From Anderseniella sp963700895 (GTDB taxonomy: Bacteria > Pseudomonadota > Alphaproteobacteria > Rhizobiales > Aestuariivirgaceae): a stretch of DNA of 64,000 nt. The stretch is taken from contig CAVOZI010000012.1 of NCBI GenBank assembly GCA_963700895.1, positions 146,764 to 210,763 of the forward strand, read 5' to 3'. The notes under the pieces were generated by a model. That model was not told the origin of the DNA, did not search any database, and saw only the letters and a program-made list of their open reading frames with translations. The position numbers and the translations under genes were made by a program. Of this stretch, positions 8,596 through 18,228 are shown in pieces; positions within the stretch are counted from its first letter, which is position 1; every line of letters starts with the position of its first letter.

Positions 8596-8937
8596 TGAGA
8601 TGGCGCTCGCAGTCGACAGAATGTCAAAATCTTCTTCGTATTGTACATATGTCATGTACTTGTAGTCTAAATCAGTTTGGAAAATTACCATAGGCGAATA
8701 TTGTTCTTTCAACCTTTTAATTAAAGACTCACTATTCTGGGATATATTAAACAAAGCTAAGATATAGGTTCCATCTCCGTAGACTTTGATTCCCAATCCA
8801 TTGTCCGACATGACCTGGTAGAATTCTTCTGTGTCGCTAGGTGAACGCGAAAACTGCCAAAACCCCTGCGCAACCGCATCCTTGCATGCAAGTAGGCTTA
8901 AAAGACAAAGGGCAAATCGATTTGTAAATTTGTTCAT

Positions 8938-9380
8938 GGAAACACCTTGATCCCGGAAACCCGACATATGTGGTTACAATCAAGTTGAAGCGGCTAACGA
9001 TGTGACCGACTACCTGACGACGCTAGTTGCTACACTCAAACGCGTAATTTGGCCGGTGAGACCAAATAACGTTTGACTGTAAAGCGGTCTGCGGCACCTG
9101 TCCGCCAAGGTTTGGCAAGAAACGGTCAGGTGGTTCAGTTGAGCGAAGTCCCCTCTCGAGAAGGTCTTGTCGCACACGCTCAGTATGCAGATCTTCCCCA
9201 CACCTTACCGCAGAGTAAAGTGCAATTTGATAGCAAGTTGGATCATCGGGTCGGATGGCTGGTGAAGCGGCTGCCGGCTTGATAGGCTGCACGGGCTTGG
9301 CATCCTTCACCGGTTCCCCCCGGATTTGTCAGGCAAGGGGCCTGACGCGTTGACCCTGCAGTGAGACGTTGCCTGGCCCC
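8938..9380. other. Gene-free stretch
   Basis: About 440 bases with a 95-codon minus frame (9310 to 9023) whose composition is not convincing. The right end, about 9318-9383, holds GGCCCCTTGCCTGACAAATC-like hairpin material next to the DUF5681 remnant. No real gene seen. Confidence 0.4.
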
Positions 9381-9530
9381 TTATTCCTCACCCTGCGCGC
9401 CGGCAACCAGTTGCATCAGCACTGCGTGATGCAGGGCGGCATTGTCCATGCCCTGCACCTCGAGGTCCGTCGCCGTGGCAGGCTTGCCATAGAGCCGGTC
9501 CAGGATGGCCTGTGAGGCCACGGTGGCCAA
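9381..9530 (-). pseudogene. C-terminal remnant of a second DUF5681 protein
   Basis: The minus frame reads LATVASQAILDRLYGKPATA, TDLEVQGMDNAALHHAVLMQ and LVAGAQGEE before a TAA. It matches, nearly residue for residue, the last half of the intact DUF5681 protein at 16709-17035. The AGGGGCCAGGCA words after the two stops also match. Upstream of 9530 the similarity stops abruptly at GCTAGC, so the N-terminal half has been lost. It is evidence of a duplicated or mobile segment. Confidence 0.75.
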
Positions 9531-9681
9531 GCTAGTAGCTTTTGTGCTAGGAGCGGCCAAATCGATTTAAATCGAGAGATGCTAGCTTTTTGCGACAAAT
9601 TATCAGTTCTTGGAAAAAAGGAACGCTTGGCTAGCCATGCTTGAGACACCTATGATAGCTAGAGACAACAAATAAGAAAAA

Positions 9682-10353
9682 TTGGGGCGTCAAAACTTGA
9701 TTTCCGAGGTACGCATCGCTGCCCTCGGTCTAGCATTGGCTGGTTGGATGTCAATCAGTGCTGCGAAGGCTGATGATTTGGCAGCACTGGGGCTGTCTGC
9801 GATCTCTGATGTTCCTGGGAGCATCAGTGTGTTGGGAGGTCTGACTGTAGGTGACAGTAGCATCAGCGATCTGATCATAAACCACGGTGATATCGAAGGT
9901 GATGAAGTTGGCAAAGGCGGCTTCGTCGGCGCCGCAATGTCCCGCCAGCTTGTTCGGTTCTGGGATTACTTCTGGCTTGAAGCCGAAACCGGTGCCGGCT
10001 TTCGGTTCGAACCTGGGCGGGACTACTACAGCCCGGAGGCTTGGGGAGCCATTTACCTCAGGTTTGATGGTTTTCCCTGGAATGACGTCCTGCGGACATC
10101 AGTAGGCATCTCCACCGGCTTGAATGTGGTCTCAGAACTCCCTCCGAGTGAAACAAACTATGGACAAAACGACATACCGAGCGGGGCGATCCTCCAGCAC
10201 TACCTGTCGCCTGAAATAGCTTTCTCGTTACCGGAAAAGCCGGAAGACGAGCTATTCATCCGAATCCATCACCGTTCTACCGGCTACGGTCTGTTCTGGG
10301 ACACCAGCACAGGATCGAATGTCGTAACCGTGGGTTTGAGATTTCGACGATAA
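9682..10353 (+). CDS. Outer-membrane beta-barrel-like secreted protein
   Basis: A 223-residue protein that starts at a TTG (9682), since no ATG precedes the signal peptide (RIAALGLALAGWMSISAAKA). The mature part alternates polar and aromatic residues, with short strands (FWDYFWLEAETGAGFRF, WGAIYLRFDGF, ELFIRIHHRSTGYGLF) and ends in VVTVGLRFRR, as expected for an 8-stranded outer-membrane barrel. The HHRS motif near the end is faintly like lipid A deacylases of the PagL type, where a His and Ser on a late strand are catalytic. That assignment is tentative. It stands alone between IS debris and chrA. Confidence 0.6.
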   Translation: MGRQNLISEVRIAALGLALAGWMSISAAKADDLAALGLSAISDVPGSISVLGGLTVGDSSISDLIINHGDIEGDEVGKGGFVGAAMSRQLVRFWDYFWLEAETGAGFRFEPGRDYYSPEAWGAIYLRFDGFPWNDVLRTSVGISTGLNVVSELPPSETNYGQNDIPSGAILQHYLSPEIAFSLPEKPEDELFIRIHHRSTGYGLFWDTSTGSNVVTVGLRFRR

Positions 10354-10360
10354 TCCCCTC

Positions 10361-10470
10361 TGATGTCCGCAGTGGGTCAAGTGCGGCCGGTTTCGCGCTT
10401 CCCTGAGAATGTCTCCTATGCACCCGAAAGCTGCCGACTCCCGGCGCGGCCTGAGTAGTCCGGAATGTGT
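10361..10470. repeat. Dispersed repeat, family A
   Basis: Contains ATGTCCGCAGTGGGTCAA, then TGCGGCCGGTTTCG, TTCCCTG, AATGTCT, CGAAAGCTGCCG and GTAGTCCGGAATGTG in this order. The same ordered words recur at 31971-32085 and, more diverged, at 12783-12900. No coding potential. It lies right after the barrel gene. Confidence 0.55.
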
Positions 10471-10526
10471 TAAGACCCGTCATCAGCTCTAGCAAACGAT
10501 AGACCTCGACTTCGCCATTCCGGCAT

Positions 10527-11825
10527 TTAGGCTATCCTCACTATGCCCAGCAGCAAGCCAATCAGTGCACACCCACCCAGCGTCTTGCCAAGGCCCAGAT
10601 GAAACTTCAGCAGCATGATTGCCGAAAGTGCAAACAGCGCGACGGCTGCAAGTTTGACGGTGCTCCAGACGGGCCATGTCATGGAGAGAAGGCCGTTCTC
10701 GATTCGTGTGACTTCGCCAAAAATGACATGCAGGCCGAACCACAGCGCCAGATTGGCGATCACCCCGACAACGGCAGCGGTGATGGCGGCCAGCGCACCC
10801 GACAGACGCGGCATGTGGGCCAACCGCTCGACATAGGGCGCGCCTGCGAATATCCACAGGAAGCAGGGCGCGAAGGTCACCCACAGAGCCATCAGCGCGC
10901 CAGCCATTCCCATCCCGACCGATCCGAGCAATCCGGCTGAACGGAAGCCTGCCATGTAGCCGACGAACTCGGTGACCAGTATCAGCGGGCCGGGCGTTGT
11001 TTCGGCTAGACCGAGGCCATCTATCATTTGTTCGGCTGTCAGCCAGTTGTGGGTCTCCACCGCCTGCTGCCCCATGTAGGCCAACACCGCATAGGCGCCG
11101 CCAAACGTCACTACTGAAAGCTTGGAGAAGAACAGACCGATTTGCACCAGCAGGTGATCGGGACCGGTCACCATTGCCACAGCGACAACTGGCGCAAACC
11201 AGATCACCAGCCAGGTGATAATAGTACGCAAAGTGCAAGATGTAGCTACTTTTGTCGGCAACGATACAAATTGCTGGCCGCTGTTCGTTGCAGTCATCAG
11301 CCAGCCAACGGTACCGGCGGCGGCGATGACCAACGGAAAGGGAACTGCGAAGACAAACAGCGCAAAGAAGGCCAGAGTGGCAATGATCCAATGCACACGC
11401 AATTTGAGGGCGCGCTTCGAGACCCGAAGCAGGGCCTCAATCACGATTGCAAGTACGGCGGCCTTGATGCCGAAGAAGGCAGCTTCTACCAGCGGCAGTC
11501 GTCCGAATAACGAGTAGAGTACGGTAATGACCAGCACCACGGCAGCGCCCGGCAGGACAAACAGCAGACCCGCCATCAGGCCGCCTTTAACCCCGTGCAA
11601 CCGCCATCCGGCGTAGGTGGCCAATTGCATAGCTTCCGGCCCCGGCAACAGCATGCAGAAGTTTAGCGCACGCAAGTACTCCTGTTCGTCGAGCCACGAC
11701 CGTTGCTCGACAAGTTCGCGGTGCATGAGCGCAATCTGCCCGGCAGGACCGCCGAATGACAGGAGGCCAATGCGAGCGAATACGCGGAATGCGTCTGGCA
11801 CGGAAACCTGGTTGCTTTCCGTCAT
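10527..11825 (-). CDS. chrA: Chromate efflux transporter ChrA
   Basis: A 432-residue inner-membrane protein of the CHR family, which exports chromate. The two homologous halves each begin with the family signature: FARIGLLSFGGPAGQIALMH near residue 15 and FFSKLSVVTFGGAYAVLAYM near 235. The LPGPEAMQLATYAGW and TTPGPLILVTEFVGYMAGF motifs follow in each half. About ten hydrophobic segments are visible. It starts 3 bases after the stop of the chrB-like gene, so the two form an operon. The frame is intact. Confidence 0.93.
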   Translation of the reverse strand: MTESNQVSVPDAFRVFARIGLLSFGGPAGQIALMHRELVEQRSWLDEQEYLRALNFCMLLPGPEAMQLATYAGWRLHGVKGGLMAGLLFVLPGAAVVLVITVLYSLFGRLPLVEAAFFGIKAAVLAIVIEALLRVSKRALKLRVHWIIATLAFFALFVFAVPFPLVIAAAGTVGWLMTATNSGQQFVSLPTKVATSCTLRTIITWLVIWFAPVVAVAMVTGPDHLLVQIGLFFSKLSVVTFGGAYAVLAYMGQQAVETHNWLTAEQMIDGLGLAETTPGPLILVTEFVGYMAGFRSAGLLGSVGMGMAGALMALWVTFAPCFLWIFAGAPYVERLAHMPRLSGALAAITAAVVGVIANLALWFGLHVIFGEVTRIENGLLSMTWPVWSTVKLAAVALFALSAIMLLKFHLGLGKTLGGCALIGLLLGIVRIA

Positions 11826-11828
11826 TGC

Positions 11829-12639
11829 TCAAGCCCTCATCGGCTGCCAACCGTGGCGTTCGCCCGATGCCAGACACAAACGGGCATACAGGGCATCGTA
11901 TATAGGAAAGCCCAGCTGCATCACATGGTGATCAGTCTCGCCGATCAGTGAATTACCGAGCATGACGCCAAGCAGGCCGGCTGCCTCGGGGGCCAACTCG
12001 TTGTGATCGGTGTCCGCACCCCTGACAATAACCGCGAGCCGCGCGAGCGCCGGATCATCGATGTCGAACTCACGCAACAAGGTGTCAAAGCTGCAAAGTT
12101 CTCCGTCATGCTCGATGTCAGCCCCAGGCGTGTCGAACGAGATGGCGCCAAGTTCTTCCGCGATGTCGATCACCCAATCCGGCTCGGCAAACAGTATTCT
12201 CGCATCTGGATCAATGAAGCGTCTGATCAGCCAAGGGCAGGCCACGCGATCAATCTTCGGATTGATGCGGGTCACCCAGACGCTCCGCGGTGCAGCTAAA
12301 GGGCAGAGATGGCTTTGACCGACAGTCGGCAAACCAGCGTCGATCCAGCCATCGACGGCCCCCTTGCAAGGCGCGAGCGTTGTAGCCAGCTTCACGGAGC
12401 AGCGCTGCGGAGATCTGGGATACGTTGTGGCCATGCATGCAGTTGACGACAAGCAGGCTGTCTCGTCGCATGGACTGGGCCCACTCAACCACTTCCAAGT
12501 GATTGCGCCAGCGTGAGCCGGGCAGGAAGCGGGATTGTGGTTCGATCGCTGCGGGGCGGCGAACGTCAAATACTCGCAGAGGCTCCGCCTTCGCGAGTTG
12601 TAGAGACAGTTCTTGAGCGGAGATGAAAAAATCGCCCAT
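11829..12639 (-). pseudogene. chrB: Rhodanese-ChrB chromate resistance protein, frame broken
   Basis: The first part, from ATG 12639 (MGDFFISAQELSLQLAKAE), is a rhodanese domain with the loop VVNCMHGHNVSQ. The second part, in another frame, is the chromate-resistance domain: SVWVTRINPKIDRVACPWLI, RRFIDPDARILF, then the acidic and HH motifs (GETDHHVMQL). The frames would join as ARALQGG-VDGWIDAGLP if one base were removed from the C5 run at 12359-12363. A homopolymer of this kind may be a true mutation or a sequencing error. Intact, it would be about 269 residues, acting with ChrA as regulator or enzyme of chromate resistance. Confidence 0.8.
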
Positions 12640-12782
12640 GGGCTGGTTCGCTCCATAACAGAGTGAACGGCGCTTGGGCGATTTGCCTGACGGGGCGGCC
12701 GGTAATGCCCCGCTCACGAACGTTAGCGTGCACTCCTTCCGAAGACAATGCTTTCGACGGGGCAGGTCAGTAATTAACCGGT

Positions 12783-12900
12783 TGAGTCCGAAAGGGGTCA
12801 TGAGCGGTCGGTTTCCACTTGCCGCAAGAAGGTCCGTTGTGCTCCCGAAAGCTGCCGTCTTTCGGGATGACCCAAGCAGGCTGCTTTGTGCCAAATCCGG
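12783..12900. repeat. Dispersed repeat, diverged copy of family A
   Basis: Shares with the copy at 31971-32085 the order GTCCG, GGGTCA, GCGGTCGGTTT, TTGC, then AAGCTGCCGTCTTTCGGGA, TGACCCAAGCAG and TTGTGCCAA. It lies upstream of chrB and might include its promoter. Non-coding. Confidence 0.45.
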
Positions 12901-13054
12901 AAGTGGTTAGACTGTTGATCTTCTAGTTCAGCAGACAATCCCACCTGACCTTGGACTCCTTGTCCCGCCACCTTTCTGGAGTTCGTTCAGTCGATTGCAG
13001 GGTCAATATCTGATTGTGCGCCTCTATCGCTCGTGCTCGATGCAGCGCGCAAAC

Positions 13055-13177
13055 CTAGCTGACACTACGTCGTTGAGCAACCCACCGGATCGCTGTCGAC
13101 GGCGCCACACCAAAGCGTGCTGCCGCAGCCCGGCAACTCATCCCCTCATCAACAGCCGCAAGAAATGTCGCTTGAAA
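13055..13177 (-). pseudogene. Transposase helix-turn-helix remnant
   Basis: Forty residues before a TAG read FLAAVDEGMSCRAAAARFGV and APSTAIRWVAQRRSVS. This is the N-terminal helix-turn-helix of an IS transposase (IS630 or IS481-like), cut off after the recognition helix. The rest of the element is absent. It adjoins the 3' end of the NRPS-like gene and shows past IS activity there. Confidence 0.65.
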
Positions 13178-13196
13178 ATCACGGATACTCTAATAG

Positions 13197-15723
13197 TCAA
13201 TTTTGTCTTGTTAGCTTTCTCCTCGGTACAGAATTCTCTGGAATTGCCATCGATCTTCTGGAAGGAGCGGCTAGCCTTGCTTCAAGTATCTTGGCGATTT
13301 CGTGCACATATGCTGGCTTGAGTATCCCCATGTGGTCGCCTTCTAGGGCATGCACAGCAACAGGTACGCCAAGGCAATCCCCCCAACCATAGTCGTTCAC
13401 CACCAGAGCATGGTGCCGAGGACGATTGTCGGCCCTAAAGAGGATGACTTGGGTTCCACTCAGTAGCGGTCTTTTGCGATTTGGGTCTTCAGCTTCTAAG
13501 TAGAATGTTGGACGCCCAGCTGCCCGCTTCCAAAAACGCAAGCTAGTCCGGGTAAACCAGCTCAAGTCTCCCATTAGCGCTCTTCGGGCTTTGTCCAACA
13601 ATGAGAGCCCCAGATCCCGCCTCACTGAATTGGCGAGCCAGCTATCAAATAGTGCAACGAGCTGTACAGTTTCCCCAGATTTCTGCAGCAGAACAGCCAC
13701 TTCCAAAGCCAGCGCGCCCCCGAAGGAAAGTCCGGCCAGTCGATATGGCCCTTTAGGTTGGCTAGCTCGAATAGCATCGACGTACAGCCTTGCCAGAGAT
13801 TCAAGGGGTTTGGCCTGAGCGCCTATGACTGCCACTTCACGTTCCGGTACCGTCATGGCTATAAGCGAAAATTTCGAGAGCGCATCGGCGAGAGGTTGAT
13901 AGATCGACAGTCCAGAAAGACAAAAGAGAACTGGAGCATCGTTTCTGTTGCTCAGTTCAAGCGCCACGGGTGAATTATCATCGGGATGTTTAACTGCCTC
14001 AGCCATGAGCGAAACCGTGGGCGCCCGAAATATCATCTCTGGCTGGGTGTCTCCCCCGAACTTTTCGGCTATGTGCTCGGCGAGATGTGTCGCCAACAGC
14101 GAATCTCCACCTAACTCGAAAAAGTTTTCATCTCGACCGACCTGTTCCCGCTTCAGGACACGGCATACAAGATCGGCAAGTACTTTCTCAAGTTCAGTTA
14201 GCTGACCCTCTTCAGCAAGCAGCGTGTTTGAAGTTACCTTCGACTCAGTAGGCGCTTGTAGTTCTTTGAAATCGATCTTGCCGCCAGGTAGCTTCGGCAG
14301 TTCTTTCAGCTCGATGTAAACGCTGGGACGCGAAGCCTCCGGAAGGATGCGGCTGATATGTGCTCGGATCTTTTTCTCCTCGATTGCATCTCCAACTAAG
14401 AAAGCTGCCAATCGGTTATCTCCATACCTATCGGGAAACGGTTTCACGACCGCCTCACGTACATTTGGCATAGCTAAAAGAGCTGCTTCGATTTCGTCTG
14501 GTTGTATACGGTGAGCACGGACCTTAGTTTGACGATCCTTCCGACCGATAACAGTCAATCGTCCTTTGGCATCTATGAAGCCGATGTCTCCGGTTTGGTA
14601 AACTCGTCTCCCAGAGGATTCCAAATACGCCTTCTGGGTAAGGTTCGGTCGCCTCCAATACCCAAGGGAGAGAAAGGGGCTGTGTATAACGATCTCACCA
14701 GTCCGAATGCCTGCAATTTCAGTATCTGCATTCACGACTTCAACTTCCACCCCTTCAGATGGAAAACCCACTGGGAGAAACGGTGTTGGCCAAGATTTCA
14801 GCTTCTTCAATCACACAACTTGAAATGTGGACAAGCTCACTGGACCCGTACTGGTTGATCACAACACAATCTTGATCAAAGTAGCGACGGGCAGTTTTGA
14901 AATCCTCTGCAATGGCAAGCTCACCGCTTAAGCAGATCAAACGCACACTTGATCGATCGCTCACAAAATCCACTTCTTCTGCGATCCGTCGGAACACCGT
15001 GGGAACAGTCGAAAACACGGTGACTTTATTGCTTTCAATCCACTTTCCGACACCTTTTATTCCCACGCGGCGTAGATCACAGCAACAAAGGGTGGCCCCG
15101 GATGTAAGAGTGCCCCAAACCAAGGTGTGCCAGAAACCATGAAGCACTGAGACTCTATCCGAAGCACTTAGCTTGACCATATCGGAGAAGACTTTTGCGA
15201 GATGCCTTGCCCCTTCATGCGTTTCGACAACGCCCTTGGGCATACCCGTCGAACCAGACGTATATCGAATGTAGGCAGCTTCTGCCTGGCAATGAATGGA
15301 CTCAATTCGATTTTCGGCTTTGGCGCACTCTTCAAAATTCAAGATCAAGCAGTCATTTGTAGCCAGCGGTCTGACCCGCTCGGCTAAATCTTGTGATGTT
15401 ATGATTGCCACCGGTCGTGTGTGATTTATCAGCTCGCCTAGCGGTTGGTCCGGCAGCGTCTGTTCGAGCGGTACATACCCCAGTCCTGCTTTAAGAATGC
15501 CCAGTGACGCTGCAATCCGCTGCGGAGCGCTACCAACAATGATGCAGACGACCGGTTCGAGGTTGACGCTAATCTCCGCCAAACAGAAGGCAATCCGATC
15601 AGATAAGTCATCGAGCTGTCTGTAACTTAGCTCGACGTCCACATCGACAATTGCCGGATGAGTTGGATTTAGCTTCGCTTGCCTGCAAAACGCCTCAACA
15701 ATGGGGCAACAATGTTCAGTCAT
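13197..15723 (-). pseudogene. NRPS-like adenylation-carrier-thioesterase protein, frame broken once
   Basis: The first frame (from ATG 15723, MTEHCCPIVEAF; a TTG at 15786 is possible) is an adenylation domain with AAYIRYTSGSTGMPKGVVET and INQYGSSE. The second frame holds the rest: LPVGFPSEGVEVEVV, YQTGDIGFID, GRKDRQTKVRAHRI; a carrier domain with the phosphopantetheine site FFELGGDSLL; and a thioesterase with GLSFGG. They would join near 14765-14785 (EILANTV then LPVGFPSEG) on removal of one base. Such a single-module protein activates one acid, holds it as a thioester and releases or transfers it. No condensation domain is present. Flanked by transposase remnants, so probably acquired. Confidence 0.82.
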
Positions 15724-15897
15724 CCTGTAGCGCCCAGATCTCTCAATAGTGGATGGAACCATCCCAAAGCCGATATGAGCATCCAAAGCAAATCTAGTCT
15801 ATCCATCTTGGTGTAATGGTCTTTCACCAGTTACAGAGAGGTGGTTCGGTTTGTTTGAACAGGTTCCGGGCGTTTTCTAAGTGGATTTCCGCCTCGG

Positions 15898-16059
15898 TTA
15901 TGCCGCCGCCGCTTCGGGCATCGGCTGGATGAAGTAGGCCTGATCGGGGGTTTTCCCGTCAAGCGATGAATGCGGCCGTCGGCTGTTGTAGAAGCTCAGG
16001 TACCGGCCGATCCCAGCCCTGGCCTCGGACACGCTGGCATAGACGTCGCACTTGCTTTT
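15898..16059 (-). pseudogene. IS3-family transposase (OrfB) C-terminal remnant
   Basis: Fifty-three residues before a TAA include RAGIGRYLSFYNSRRPHSSL and DGKTPDQAYFIQP, the hallmark end of IS3/IS481-type integrase cores. Everything upstream of the fragment is missing. The right edge meets the small membrane protein gene region at 16101. It is a relic only. Confidence 0.85.
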
Positions 16060-16100
16060 GACAGGGGCGAGTGTGGTGGCTGAGCTGCCCGACCGCCCTA

Positions 16101-16424
16101 TCAGTCAAGTGTGCCTTTCAAGCCTGATCTACAGGCCAAATCGGCTGCACTACCGTCTTTTGCATACAACTCGCATATGCGTTGCTGGTTATCGGGGTCA
16201 GCAAGTACGGACTTTCCGGCCTCAAGCACTGGCGTCAGCACCTGGTGATTGGCGACGATAACCTGTCCCACGGCCAGAGCAGCCACGAGCCACGCTGCCC
16301 TTACAAGCGTGCCAACGAGATGCCTGCCGAGCAGGAAGACCGCAGCACCAATAGCAATGCCGATTGTGGCCAGCTCAGCCATATCTGTGTCTGCGATAAC
16401 TGCTGTACCCAGTTCGGGAGCCAT
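16101..16424 (-). CDS. Small membrane-anchored hypothetical protein
   Basis: A 107-residue frame with one long hydrophobic stretch (ELATIGIAIGAAVFLLG, continuing through LVRAAWLVAALAVGQVIV), then a soluble tail with two cysteines (RICELY and LACRSG). An alternative start at 16382 would keep the membrane part. No family recognised and no clear ribosome-binding site. The composition is protein-like and the frame is not a shadow of any other gene. Confidence 0.5.
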   Translation of the reverse strand: MAPELGTAVIADTDMAELATIGIAIGAAVFLLGRHLVGTLVRAAWLVAALAVGQVIVANHQVLTPVLEAGKSVLADPDNQQRICELYAKDGSAADLACRSGLKGTLD

Positions 16425-16708
16425 CCAAGCGCCTGTGAAAGGAACGAGTTGGTTTGTGGACTATCACGAGGTCCTTAGCAGCAGAGTAACAACGCTGGCT
16501 TAACGGGCGGCTTGTCTGGCGGGGGTAGGGAAGTTGTTGCCGGTATATGGAAAGTTGTTTCCGGAAGGCCGAGTTGGAAGGAGAAAGGGGAGCCAGCCTT
16601 GCTGCAGTTGAAGCCACCCCACAAATCACGGTATATTTGTTTGCATGCTAATGACCTGGTCAGGCAGGTCTGCACCACCTGCAATCAGGTATCAACAGGA
16701 GTGGTGGT
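16425..16708. other. Gene-free stretch before the DUF5681 gene
   Basis: About 280 bases. It contains two similar words, GTTGTTGCCGGTATATGGAA and GTTGTTTCCGGAAGGC, near 16530-16570. Probably the promoter region of the DUF5681 gene; no gene seen. Confidence 0.4.
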
Positions 16709-17035
16709 ATGGGCGAGGTAATGAACATCAGGGACGCCAACGGTCGCTTCGTTCCCGGCCAGAGCGGCAACCCGCAAGGCCGTCCCGGCCTCGATCCCGA
16801 GGTGAAGGAGATCCTGTCGGCAGCCGCTCCAGACGCGGCCCGCAAGCTGGTGGAGCTTTCACAGTCCAATGACGAGCGTGTGGCCACCGTAGCTTCACAG
16901 GCCATCCTGGACCGGCTCTATGGCAAGCCGGCCACGGCAACGGACCTCAAGGTGCAGGGCATGGATGGCGCCGCGCTTCATCACGCGGTGCTGATGCAGT
17001 TGAGTTCTGCCATCAAGGACGGGGTTGAGGCGTGA
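16709..17035 (+). CDS. DUF5681 domain protein
   Basis: A 108-residue protein with the N-terminal DUF5681 signature NGRFVPGQSGNPQGRPGLDP, then a helical body (ILSAAAPDAARKLVELSQSN) and a C-terminal segment that is duplicated in the remnant at 9381-9530. An AGGAG-type ribosome-binding site lies 8-12 bases before the ATG. The domain is frequent in alphaproteobacterial phages and mobile DNA; its function is not known to me. The presence of a second, truncated copy in the window suggests that the segment moves or duplicates. Confidence 0.7.
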   Translation: MGEVMNIRDANGRFVPGQSGNPQGRPGLDPEVKEILSAAAPDAARKLVELSQSNDERVATVASQAILDRLYGKPATATDLKVQGMDGAALHHAVLMQLSSAIKDGVEA

Positions 17036-17543
17036 GGGGCCAGGCAGATCAACTGCGCACTGGATCGAACCACCTGGCCCTTGCTTTGCCTGGGGGACAT
17101 TTCCAGACTAAGCCTAGACATCCTGCCACACTGCCAGCAGTTACTTATAAAAAAACACCGGCGCGAAGCCGATGCTGAAGTTGGTTTACGAAAGCCCCAA
17201 TAGATTGCTACCAGGGTCGGAGAGACGTCAATGGTTTAAATGGGGCCAGGCGTCGCAACTGCAGGGTCGCGCCACCTAGCCCCATGCTGGCCGTGCTTTA
17301 TGGGAGAAGGATAGCCAGCCCTGCAAGACTATCAGACGGTAAGCCGCTGCTCCAGCCTTTGCCGATTTGTCATGTGCAATAGCAGCCAGTCACACCGCCG
17401 CATTCGGGGTGATTGGACCGGCTGGCCTTGATCGTTGAGGCATGAAACACCTCACTACGGTGTCGTGGCATTAGGGACTATGGTAGCCTTGGGTTGAACT
17501 GACATGGCAATATGAACGAACACCCAAAGCAGGAGATTGTGAA
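17036..17543. other. Gene-free stretch
   Basis: About 500 bases. Just after the DUF5681 stop, GGGGCCAGGCAGATC is followed by CCTGGCCCTTGC, a possible hairpin terminator. The rest shows no protein-like frame, no tRNA and no clear repeat. A weak promoter for the secreted protein gene must lie near 17450-17520. Confidence 0.4.
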
Positions 17544-17996
17544 GTGGACATCCTTAAACCCCTGACGAAGATACTCCCCCTGAAAGCTGCATTGCTGGCC
17601 GTTGTTGCCTTTGCTTCAACTGCACCAGCGCAGGCACAGATGGCCTGCCAGCTCACTCTGGAAATAACTAAGGGCGGCTTTGTCGTTGGCGGTACAGGTG
17701 GTGGTGGCACCCTGACCTGTGACGGACAAAGCTATCCAGTGAAGGTTGGTGGTCTCAGCGCAGGTCTCGTTATCGGGTTGGCCAAAGTCAGCCTGTTTGG
17801 TGAGGTTCGCAATCTCTACAATATTGCCGACATTGAGGGAGCTTATTCTGGTGTCGGGGCTTCGATGGCTATAGGTGGCGGAGCGGACAACCTCGTTGCT
17901 ACTAATTCAAAAGGTGTTCAGTTAGTTCTGAGAGGCAGACAAGTGGGTCTAGAGGCTTCGCTCGACTTGTCAGGTCTCAACATCAGCTTGCGATAA
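17544..17996 (+). CDS. Secreted hypothetical protein, possibly EipA/DUF1134-like
   Basis: A 150-residue protein from a GTG start with AGGAG eight bases upstream. The signal peptide ends in TAPAQAQ. The mature part is glycine-rich (GGFVVGGTGGGGTLTC) with strand-like repeats and a segment FGEVRNLYNIADIEGAYSGV followed by KGVQLVLRGRQVGLEASLDL. The second half resembles, in spacing only, the EipA/DUF1134 envelope proteins of Hyphomicrobiales, but is shorter and lacks other marks. Its function is unknown. Confidence 0.6.
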   Translation: MDILKPLTKILPLKAALLAVVAFASTAPAQAQMACQLTLEITKGGFVVGGTGGGGTLTCDGQSYPVKVGGLSAGLVIGLAKVSLFGEVRNLYNIADIEGAYSGVGASMAIGGGADNLVATNSKGVQLVLRGRQVGLEASLDLSGLNISLR

Positions 17997-18228
17997 CAGC
18001 GGCAGGTAGGAAGCTGCTACAAAAGTCGCCTACGGTACTGCGGACGTGACTGAAGAGGCAGGAGAGCCAAGAAGCTTATCCGTTGGAGGGTCGCACACGG
18101 GGTTCCTCAAGTGAGACTGGAGTTCTGGCGTCAAACGAGTCTCACATGAATACCTTTTGACACCTGGACTTAGCTGTCGCAGACTCTCAAGGACACAAGT
18201 GAGACCACCTGCTCAGGAGCCAGCCTCC

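Larger units (their letters stand above)
7270..8937 (-). pseudogene. Secreted hypothetical protein gene split by an IS
   Basis: The 5' part (8937 to 8596) begins MNKFTNRFALCLLSLLACKD and has a signal peptide with a likely cleavage after DAVAQ. The 3' part (7431 to 7270) ends KAIEQLRNCF. Between them lies IS copy 1. Removing the 1161-bp IS and one TGA copy joins the parts in frame (STASAIS then DQRFLGSIAASKNLDVI), giving a 167-residue secreted protein. No other lesion is visible, so the insertion looks recent. The family is not recognised. The ribosome-binding site region upstream of 8937 reads AAGGTG. Confidence 0.75.

Noticed and set aside
9023..9310. 95-codon minus frame in the gap after the split secreted-protein gene
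   Set aside because: Unconvincing composition, no start signal, no family; left as gene-free sequence.
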